Below are positions 7,417 through 13,156 of a stretch of DNA of 13,156 nucleotides, piece after piece; positions within the stretch are counted from its first letter, which is position 1; each line of letters opens with the position of its first letter. Location of the stretch: NCBI GenBank assembly GCA_050013795.1, contig JBEKEO010000072.1:1-13156 (forward strand), read 5' to 3'. Position numbers and translations under genes: made by a program. Under the pieces are notes generated by a model that was not told where the DNA came from, searched no databases, and saw nothing but the letters and a program-made list of their open reading frames with translations. The DNA comes from CAWHOW01 sp050013795. Its GTDB lineage: Bacteria; Bacteroidota; Bacteroidia; Bacteroidales; CG2-30-32-10.

Positions 7417-9756
7417 ATGAAGAAATTTTATTTATTATTCGCATTATCACTGCTTACTTGCACCTTGGTTCATTCACAGATTACTTTTACAGGAAAAATA
7501 AGTGATAAATCAACAAACCAGGCGTTAACGGGTGCAACCGTTTTTATTCCCGATTTGCAAAGCGGGGGTATTAGCAAAGATGATGGTTCGTTTACGATAA
7601 AGAACCTTCCTAAAGGGAAATTCCTCGTACAGATTAAATTCATTGGTTATGCCACCATAACACAGCTTATTGATTTTTCGGTAAGTTCAGTCATGGATTT
7701 TGCCATGGAGCCTTCAATCTGCAAAGAAAAAGAGGTAGTCATAACTGGCAGCGCCATATCGAGCGACAATGATAAATCTAGCGTATCTGTAGTTACTGTT
7801 ACTAAAGATGATTTAAGCACAACGGCTGCAACCAATGTAATAAACGCCGTAGTAACTGTACCGGGAGTATCTGAAATAACCACAGGCAGCGGTGTTTCAA
7901 AACCGGTGATAAGAGGCCTTGCGTATAATCATGTGGTTGTTTTGAATGAAGGTATCAGGCAGGAAGGAAACCAATGGGGGCCGGAGCATGGTATGGAAAT
8001 AGACCAGTTTGCACCCGAAAGGATAGAGATATTAAAAGGTCCTGCCAGTTTATTTTACGGTTCCGATGCGCTTGGCGGAGTTATCAATATACTTGAACCT
8101 GTTGCTCCTTCAGCAGGGACTGTAAGAGGAGAATTATCTTCGGATTATTCAACAAACAATAAATTAACCGCCAACAGCCTGATGTTTGAAGGAAATGAGA
8201 ACGGATTTATCTGGGGAGTCAGGGGCTCATATAAAAGTGCTGCTTCCTACCAAACACCAGATGAATACATTTTCAATTCGGGCTTTAATGAGAATAACTA
8301 TAGTGCTGTATTTGGACTGCATAAGAAATGGGGGTTTACGCATTTGCATATAAGCCAGTTCAATGCTTTCATAGGTGCAGTGGATGGCACACGCGATTCT
8401 TTAACACATCAATTCACCGATGTGAACGGGAACATTGTTTCTCCCGACGAATTGAAAAGCAGGAAGCTTGAACTTCCATTCAATAATGTGCAGCACACTA
8501 AAGTTACTTCTGTTTCAAATATAATAATTGGCGGAAGCCAGTTGAAAATTGATGCAGGCTATGAATGTAATCACCGCAAGGAATTTGATGATAATATGAA
8601 TACACCCAACGTATATTTCTCGCTAAACACGCTTGTATACGATGCCAAATTATTACTGCCTGTTTATAATGGTTTTGAAACCGCTTTCGGACTTTCGGGA
8701 ATGACACAGACAAACCAGAATAAAGGAAATGAATATGTGGTACCTAATTACTTATTGCAGGATGCCGGCGGCTTTGCATATATAAAGAAGACTATCGAAA
8801 AATTCACAATGAATGCAGGTATACGATATGATTATAGGAATATAAGCGGCAAGCCTTTAAATCTTGATTCTCTTGGTAACGCTATTAATTCGGGGGGCGA
8901 TACTATCTTTCAGACATTTAAAAGCACCTTCCAGGCAATATCGGGTGCTATAGGGTTTACTTATAATTTCAGCAAGAAAGTGAATGCTAAATTGAACATA
9001 GGCCGAGGTTACAGGGCGCCGAACATTTACGAACTTGCCACTTCAATGAACGGGGCGGCGCCCGACCCAGGCACATTCTGCTTCAATGCGGGCAATTACA
9101 ATTTAAAACCCGAGACAAGCATACAGGTTGATGGCGAGATTACTGCAAATACAAAATATCTTGATGCTACTGTAAGTCCGTTTTATAATACTATAAATAA
9201 TTACATCTACCAGAGAAACCTAAACAATGAAAAAAAACAATACGGCAACCAGTGGTTCCCTGTTTACCACTTTGTACAGGGAAACTCATTACTGAAGGGT
9301 TTTGAATGCGGAATAAATATTCATCCCGTTAATACGATTACTTTTGAAAATACACTTGCTTATGTTTGGGGAACCAATCTGGCTACAACTATTCCACTGC
9401 CATTTATTCCTGCAACTCATTCGAGGGACGAAATAAAATGGTATGTGTTGAAAGGAAAGAATAAACATACTTTCTACAATACCTTTATCAAAGCAGGTGT
9501 TACGCATACCTGGGAACAGGACCGCTATGATATTTTTGAAACCGAAACAGGCGCTTATACTCTTTTCAATGCTGAAGTGGGCACTGACCTGAGACTTGGA
9601 AAACAAAATCTATCTGTTTTTATTAATGGTGATAACCTTACAAACGTTAATTATTTTGACCATCTGAACCGCTTTAAGATATTGAGTATACATAATCCGG
9701 GAAGAAATATTACTTTTGGAGTTTACTTTCCCATTTTGGTCAACCAGCAGAAATAA
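7417..9756 (+). CDS. TonB-dependent outer-membrane receptor
   Basis: The protein has 779 residues from the ATG at 7417; a TTG six bases upstream is less likely. It has a signal peptide to about 21 (LLFALSLLTCTLVHSQ). A carboxypeptidase-regulatory-like beta domain covers about 22-100 (TGKISDKSTNQALTGATVFI), which is common in Bacteroidota receptors. A TonB-box-like EVVITG lies at 106-111 and a plug domain at about 118-228, with GIRQEGNQWGPEHG (179-192) and GPASLFYGSDALGGVINI (208-225). A 22-strand barrel would fill the rest. It imports a ligand across the outer membrane using TonB energy. The QWGPEHG plug motif and the YFDHLNRFK ... GRN ending remind me of ZnuD-like metal receptors, but that is recall, not proof. 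The next gene starts 27 nt later and is probably co-transcribed. Confidence 0.94.
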   Translation: MKKFYLLFALSLLTCTLVHSQITFTGKISDKSTNQALTGATVFIPDLQSGGISKDDGSFTIKNLPKGKFLVQIKFIGYATITQLIDFSVSSVMDFAMEPSICKEKEVVITGSAISSDNDKSSVSVVTVTKDDLSTTAATNVINAVVTVPGVSEITTGSGVSKPVIRGLAYNHVVVLNEGIRQEGNQWGPEHGMEIDQFAPERIEILKGPASLFYGSDALGGVINILEPVAPSAGTVRGELSSDYSTNNKLTANSLMFEGNENGFIWGVRGSYKSAASYQTPDEYIFNSGFNENNYSAVFGLHKKWGFTHLHISQFNAFIGAVDGTRDSLTHQFTDVNGNIVSPDELKSRKLELPFNNVQHTKVTSVSNIIIGGSQLKIDAGYECNHRKEFDDNMNTPNVYFSLNTLVYDAKLLLPVYNGFETAFGLSGMTQTNQNKGNEYVVPNYLLQDAGGFAYIKKTIEKFTMNAGIRYDYRNISGKPLNLDSLGNAINSGGDTIFQTFKSTFQAISGAIGFTYNFSKKVNAKLNIGRGYRAPNIYELATSMNGAAPDPGTFCFNAGNYNLKPETSIQVDGEITANTKYLDATVSPFYNTINNYIYQRNLNNEKKQYGNQWFPVYHFVQGNSLLKGFECGINIHPVNTITFENTLAYVWGTNLATTIPLPFIPATHSRDEIKWYVLKGKNKHTFYNTFIKAGVTHTWEQDRYDIFETETGAYTLFNAEVGTDLRLGKQNLSVFINGDNLTNVNYFDHLNRFKILSIHNPGRNITFGVYFPILVNQQK

Positions 9757-9783
9757 ATAATTGTGTAATAAAATTGATGAACT

Positions 9784-11442
9784 ATGAAAAGAATATTCTC
9801 TATTTCAGCCATTTTTACTATAGTCTTATGTCTTTTATCTTTTTCCTGTGTTTCTCAAAACTGGCTTTGGGCAAAAAGCGCAACCGGAACTGGTAACGAT
9901 TATGCAAATTCAGTTGCTGTAGATGTTTCAGGCAATACATTTGTGTCCGGAAATTTTGAAAGTCCCTCTATTATCTTTGGTTCCACAACCCTTATAAATT
10001 CAAATACTGACAGCACTGCTGATATTTTTCTTGAAAAATTAGATGCAAGTGGCAGCGTATTATGGGCAAAAAGTTTTGGCGGAACAAAAAATGACGAGAC
10101 ATATTCCGTTACGACGGATGATTCCGGGAATGTTTATTTGGCCGGATTTTTTTACAGCAATACCCTTAAATTTGATACTACCACTCTGATAAATACTGAT
10201 ACCAATTATTGTGATCTTTTTCTTGTAAAGCTTAATGCCAGCGGAAATGTGCTGTGGGCAAAAAGCGCAACTGGAAATGATAATGATGAGGTTTATTCCG
10301 TTGCAGCAGATACTGCAGGGAATGTCTGTATTGCAGGATGTTTTTACAGCGATACCCTTATCTTTGGTTCCGATACTTTGGCTAATTCGGGTTTATTTGA
10401 CATTTTCATTGCAAAATATGATGGTAATGGCAATTTGCTTTTGGCGAAAAGCGCAGGCGGAACAGGTTATGATGGCGCATCTGCCATTGCCTTGGATGGC
10501 TCGGGAAATGCATATCTGGCAGGATGGTTTGAAAGTCCTACTCTCATCTTTGGCTCTGTTACTTTGACAAATGCTGGTTACGAGGATATTTTTCTTGTAA
10601 AATATGATACCGGCGGAAATGTGGTATGGGCAAAAAGCGCAGGAGGAACGGATGATGATAATGCAAATTCCCTTGCCCTTGACCCTTCAGGGAATATTTA
10701 TATGATTGGGGATTTCTATAGTTCCACACTCAATTTTGGCTCAACTACATTAACTAATACAGGTGGTGATAATTTGTTCATTGCCAAATATGACAACAGC
10801 GGAAATGTGCAATGGGCAAAGAGCGCACAGGGAAATGCTGACGGGAAATCAGTTATAGTGGGTACTTCAGGGAATATTTATATGGCAGGGGATTTTGGAA
10901 GCCCCACCCTTAGCTTTGGCACAATTACTCTGAAAAATGCTGATACCCTAGGTAATACGAATGACATCTTTCTGACTAAATTTGATGCCGGTGGAAATAC
11001 TTACTGGGCAAAAAGCATAGGCGGAAAAGATGATGAAGGCGCCAATTCAATTGCTTTGGATGCTTCGGGGAGTGTTTATGTGGCTGGATGGTTTTACAGC
11101 CCAATGCTCAGCTTTCCACCCGATTCATTGATTAATACCGATAACACAGGAAATACCGATGATATTTTTATTGCAAAATTAAGTTCCAGTACAGGAATAA
11201 ATGAGTTGACCAGTTCTTTAAACACCACTATTTATCCCAACCCCGCTAAAACCAAAATCACTATCGAAACTTCTCAGCAAGCATTAATTGAAATTTTAAA
11301 TATACAAGGGCAAATAATAAAAACCATGCCAACAAATGTTAATAAAACTATTATTGATGTTTCAAGCTTTACAAACGGGATGTACTTTGTAAAAGTGAAA
11401 ACAGAAAATGACATGACTGTGAAGAAGTTTGTGAAGGAATAA
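9784..11442 (+). CDS. Secreted seven-repeat beta-propeller protein with T9SS tail
   Basis: The protein has 552 residues. A signal peptide (1-25) ends CVSQ. Seven repeats of 62-65 residues follow, each opening with (W/L)AKS at residues 29, 94, 158, 220, 282, 344 and 408. The pattern is WAKSxGGTxxDxxxS, then DxSGNxYxxGxF, then S.TLxFGSxTL, then DIFLxKxDxxGN. This is the SBBP-type repeat, and seven copies fit a closed seven-bladed propeller. Residues from about 479 to 552 form a T9SS type A sorting domain (YPNP at 484-487, NGMYFVKV, KKFVKE ending), so the protein is expected to be exported by the Por/T9SS system and released or held at the surface. No catalytic motif is visible; a binding role is likely. 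The sixth repeat is two residues short in its first half. It follows the receptor gene by 27 nt. Confidence 0.9.
   Translation: MKRIFSISAIFTIVLCLLSFSCVSQNWLWAKSATGTGNDYANSVAVDVSGNTFVSGNFESPSIIFGSTTLINSNTDSTADIFLEKLDASGSVLWAKSFGGTKNDETYSVTTDDSGNVYLAGFFYSNTLKFDTTTLINTDTNYCDLFLVKLNASGNVLWAKSATGNDNDEVYSVAADTAGNVCIAGCFYSDTLIFGSDTLANSGLFDIFIAKYDGNGNLLLAKSAGGTGYDGASAIALDGSGNAYLAGWFESPTLIFGSVTLTNAGYEDIFLVKYDTGGNVVWAKSAGGTDDDNANSLALDPSGNIYMIGDFYSSTLNFGSTTLTNTGGDNLFIAKYDNSGNVQWAKSAQGNADGKSVIVGTSGNIYMAGDFGSPTLSFGTITLKNADTLGNTNDIFLTKFDAGGNTYWAKSIGGKDDEGANSIALDASGSVYVAGWFYSPMLSFPPDSLINTDNTGNTDDIFIAKLSSSTGINELTSSLNTTIYPNPAKTKITIETSQQALIEILNIQGQIIKTMPTNVNKTIIDVSSFTNGMYFVKVKTENDMTVKKFVKE
9862..11178 (+). repeat. 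Seven tandem coding repeats of about 190 nt
   Basis: Similar blocks begin with TGGGCAAAAAGC-like sequence at 9868, 10063, 10255, 10441, 10627, 10813 and 11005, so unit lengths are 186-195 nt. Nucleotide similarity is still visible, for example GATATTTTTCTTGTAAAAT-type segments recur at unit ends. The units encode the propeller blades of the surrounding gene. The partly conserved DNA suggests internal duplication. Confidence 0.85.
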
Positions 11443-11543
11443 TCCAAGGTGTTTTACTAAGTGCAGTACTTTAATTTAGCCTTTAAAAAATGAATACTGG
11501 TTTATTTTCTATTGAAAAAATAACAAATAATTATACAAATCTC

Positions 11544-11575
11544 TTGACAAACACTATTCATATAGTGTAACTTTA
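11544..11575 (+). promoter_or_regulatory. Promoter of the HGQ-domain gene
   Basis: TTGACA at 11544-11549 supplies a -33 TTG. TAACTTTA at 11568-11575 matches TAnnTTTG at seven of eight positions. The spacer between TTG (11545-11547) and TA is 20 nt, the usual value. The predicted start of transcription is near 11582, about 20 nt before the ATG at 11601. A perfect dyad fills the spacer. Confidence 0.55.
11551..11568. promoter_or_regulatory. Dyad operator candidate inside promoter spacer
   Basis: ACACTATTCATATAGTGT consists of two perfect 7-bp arms around a 4-nt centre. It lies between the -33 and -7 elements of the next gene, where a bound dimeric repressor would block RNA polymerase. No T-run follows it, so it is not a terminator for the propeller gene. 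A function is inferred from position and symmetry. Confidence 0.5.
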
Positions 11576-11600
11576 TATGTTTATTAAAAATCAATCTACT

Positions 11601-12506
11601 ATGAGAAATCTAATTTTTATTATTTCGTTTTTCCTTGTACCGCTGTTTTCAATAGCACAGGAAAAAGGATTTAAAGCAGAGGATGATGATGGTGACAATC
11701 CAACTGGAATCTTATGCGGAGGCACCGAACGCTGGGCTGTAAAGGTGCTTGCTGACGCAGCCGCATCTTCGGTTAATTATACTCCTATAGCAACCACAAT
11801 TGATTCGTTGATTCATATTAGTACCCCCACACCAAGTACATCAGCACCAAGGGGACTTACTCCTTTAGAATATAAAACATTTTTTGTTCATTGCAATATT
11901 AAGGAATTGAGACCAGAGTCGGATAATGATTATCATTTGGTTCTTCACGATATCAATCACCCCACCGAGACCATGATAGGTGAAGTTCCCGACCCCACCT
12001 GTTCTGTTGCTGCTACCTCGGCTCATGTAAGTGAATTCATTTCTGCCAGAAACTGGGTCAGTACACATATAGGCACTACCGAAAACCTCAGTGTAAATAT
12101 ACCGGAGGTATGTATTACAGGAGTCGCATTTGAAGATCCTCCTCATGGACAATCAGGTGCTGCGCCTAATAATCTGGAATTACATTCTATTATTGGTATG
12201 GAATATTGTACCCTAGTAGGAATTGATGTGCCTGTAAGTCCCAGATTTACTGCAGAAGTTAACCCAACTGCATTTTCTGAATCTACAAATTTTCATGTTA
12301 TGGCTAATACCATAAAACTTGGAACATGTACTTTAGATATATATGATTTAAAAAGCAATAAAGTTCAGAGTTTAAACCTCCCGGTTTCAAATAATAAAGA
12401 GATAAACTACACTTTTCATAAAGGAAATCTAGTAGCAGGCATGTATATTTATCGAATATGGAATGATAATACGATACTTTACGAAGGGAAACTTGTAATA
12501 CAATAA
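11601..12506 (+). CDS. Secreted T9SS protein with HGQ/ELH domain, unknown function
   Basis: The protein has 301 residues from the ATG at 11601, which opens a clean signal peptide (MRNLIFIISFFLVPLFSIAQ); an in-frame ATG at 11577 would add eight residues ahead of it. A central domain spans about 40-200. It contains ERWAVKVLAD (43-52), ESDNDYHLVL (106-115), MIGEVPDPTC (125-134) and HGQSGAAPNNLELH (182-195). I recall the combination of a D-x-D-Y-H-L-V motif and an H-G-Q-x-G-x-A-P-N-x-x-E-L-H motif from unnamed secreted proteins of many bacteria, but I cannot name the family. The conserved His, Asp and Glu could form a metal or catalytic site; this is not shown. The last 90 residues are a T9SS type A tail (NPT at 221-223, AGMYIYRI, GKLVIQ ending). 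Expression is probably controlled by the promoter and dyad upstream. Confidence 0.85.
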   Translation: MRNLIFIISFFLVPLFSIAQEKGFKAEDDDGDNPTGILCGGTERWAVKVLADAAASSVNYTPIATTIDSLIHISTPTPSTSAPRGLTPLEYKTFFVHCNIKELRPESDNDYHLVLHDINHPTETMIGEVPDPTCSVAATSAHVSEFISARNWVSTHIGTTENLSVNIPEVCITGVAFEDPPHGQSGAAPNNLELHSIIGMEYCTLVGIDVPVSPRFTAEVNPTAFSESTNFHVMANTIKLGTCTLDIYDLKSNKVQSLNLPVSNNKEINYTFHKGNLVAGMYIYRIWNDNTILYEGKLVIQ

Positions 12507-12558
12507 ACTCTTAATTTAAATATAAATTTTATACCCTTCTTTATTATGCAAATAATTG

Positions 12559-12582
12559 CGTTGGTTATAATAATTACCAACG
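12559..12582. other. Small hairpin, CGTTGGT/ACCAACG
   Basis: Two perfect 7-bp arms flank a 10-nt AT-rich loop, 53 nt after the stop codon of the HGQ-domain gene. There is no following T-run, so it is not a typical intrinsic terminator. It may stabilise the 3' end of the transcript or be a remnant of a repeat. Confidence 0.4.
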
Positions 12583-12645
12583 GCTCCCGGACGTGAATTC
12601 TTTGTTAGGTTGAAAGAAAGATTTTAGTATCTTTTGATTCCTTTT

Positions 12646-12691
12646 AAAATCTCTCCCTTATCCTGAATAAAAAGGAGAAGGGAGAGATTTT
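12646..12691. terminator. Strong hairpin terminator, probably bidirectional
   Basis: AAAATCTCTCCCTT (12646-12659) is the perfect reverse complement of AAGGGAGAGATTTT (12678-12691). After one A/G mismatch, four more pairs extend the stem (TCCT/AGGA) around an 8-nt loop. The A-run on the left and T-run on the right suit termination in both directions. It would end the transcript of the HGQ-domain gene about 140 nt after its stop codon. Confidence 0.75.
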
Positions 12692-12789
12692 TACATTTTA
12701 TGAAGTATTTAATAACACATGCTATCAATAATCCTGACATATCCAATTTTATCTTGTACTCTTTTTACTTTTTGGGCATTTAAAATGAT

Positions 12790-12797
12790 TAATTTTG
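12790..12797 (+). promoter_or_regulatory. -7 element of the WG-repeat gene
   Basis: TAATTTTG matches TAnnTTTG exactly. It would give a leader of about 26 nt before the ATG at 12830. A TTTG at 12771-12774 is only 15 nt upstream, so the -33 element is not convincing. Confidence 0.4.
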
Positions 12798-12829
12798 TTT
12801 CGATTATTCACTTATAAAACAATTAAACT

Positions 12830-13156
12830 ATGAGAAAAGTTTTATTTATTTCAGCCCTTTTCACCTTTTACTTTATAACTTTAAACTGTGATGCGCAAAC
12901 TAAAGCTAAAATAATATCGGTAACATATAATAACAAAGTCCTGCAAGCAAGCATGCTCGACGACTGGAAAGACTTTTCGGAAAACCTTTGTCCTATAAAG
13001 TACCAGGGGAAATGGGGATTTATTGATAAAACTAATAAGGTTACCATTGATTTTAAATTCAAAGCTGCAGGCTCGTTTTCCGAAGGCTTTTGCAATGTTG
13101 TTACCGACAGCGGCAATGCATATATCAATAAGCACGGGAAAATTGCAATTCGCTGT
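12830..13156 (+). CDS. Secreted WG-repeat protein, C-terminus cut by window edge
   Basis: The frame is open from the ATG at 12830 to the window end, giving 109 residues. A signal peptide covers about 1-23 (LFISALFTFYFITLNCDAQ). The remainder contains WG-type repeats: GKWGFIDKTNKVTIDFKFKA at about 61-80, then AGSFSEGFCNVV, then the start of the next unit (AYINKHGKIAI). WG repeats are beta-rich modules in secreted or surface proteins with binding or unknown roles. Typical proteins carry several more repeats, so most of the gene is probably missing. The ATG is preceded by AT-rich sequence without a Shine-Dalgarno, like its neighbours. Function is unknown. Confidence 0.85.
   Translation, partial: MRKVLFISALFTFYFITLNCDAQTKAKIISVTYNNKVLQASMLDDWKDFSENLCPIKYQGKWGFIDKTNKVTIDFKFKAAGSFSEGFCNVVTDSGNAYINKHGKIAIRC

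Larger units (their letters stand above)
12507..12829. other. Intergenic region with two hairpins and a promoter
   Basis: This stretch of 323 bases has no coding frame I would support. It holds a weak hairpin (12559-12582), a strong hairpin (12646-12691) and a -7-like TAATTTTG (12790-12797). The part around 12581-12610 is more GC-rich than its surroundings, and nothing in it is recognised. Confidence 0.7.

Noticed and set aside
9868..11190. CRISPR-like regular spacing
   Set aside because: The regular units are in-frame coding repeats of a propeller, too long and too divergent for CRISPR.
11577..11600. Upstream ATG for the HGQ-domain protein
   Set aside because: It lies at the predicted transcription start and adds a polar leader before a complete signal peptide.
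12576..12610. Possible integron attC site (GTTAGGT at 12604-12610)
   Set aside because: No RYYYAAC inverse core at a suitable distance, and no integrase or cassette structure.
12868..13135. Two minus-strand frames of about 85 residues
   Set aside because: They lie opposite the signal peptide and WG repeats of a convincing plus-strand gene.

Overview
The window looks like chromosomal DNA of a Bacteroidota bacterium. It is AT-rich. Shine-Dalgarno sequences are mostly absent. Several upstream regions carry the Bacteroidota -7 motif TAnnTTTG. Two secreted proteins end in type IX secretion (T9SS) sorting domains, and the left half holds a complete-looking Bacteroidota 'bat' (aerotolerance) operon. 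There are no rRNA or tRNA genes, CRISPR arrays, transposases or phage genes.

Positions 1-7098, minus strand: one compact operon, read right to left. The order is moxR (AAA+ ATPase), a DUF58 protein with a VWA-like domain, a signal-peptide/single-TM protein with a DUF4381-like cytoplasmic part, batA (VWA), batB (VWA), batC (TPR with a Q/K/D-rich tail) and batD. batD is cut by the left window edge; it is open from 1295 to 1. Gaps are 0-54 nt, with overlaps at batA and batB/batC. A good promoter (TTG, 21 nt, TACTTTTG) lies just upstream of moxR, and two 17-bp direct repeats sit immediately behind it. The likely division of labour is as follows: MoxR acts as an ATP-driven chaperone on the metal-binding VWA proteins (three intact MIDAS motifs), BatA/BatB are membrane-anchored, and BatC/BatD provide periplasmic interaction surfaces. 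The physiological role of this system is still poorly defined.

Positions 7099-7416: a divergent, very AT-rich intergenic region with control elements for both directions.

Positions 7417-11442, plus strand: a TonB-dependent outer-membrane receptor is followed after 27 nt by a secreted protein made of seven repeats of about 63 residues (probably a seven-bladed beta-propeller) plus a T9SS tail. They are probably co-transcribed.

Positions 11443-12506, plus strand: a separate secreted T9SS protein with a conserved-looking central domain (E-x-D-x-D-Y-H and H-G-Q-x-G-x-A-P-N ... E-L-H motifs) of unknown function. A perfect 18-bp dyad lies inside its promoter spacer.

Positions 12507-13156: an intergenic region with a weak hairpin and a strong 14-bp-stem terminator-like hairpin, then the start of a secreted WG-repeat protein cut by the right edge.

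The most interesting leads are the dyad inside the promoter at 11544-11575, the uncharacterised secreted domain it controls, the tandem 17-bp repeats upstream of moxR, and the receptor/propeller pair. I do not see a clearly new multi-gene system; the main operon belongs to a known but poorly understood family.
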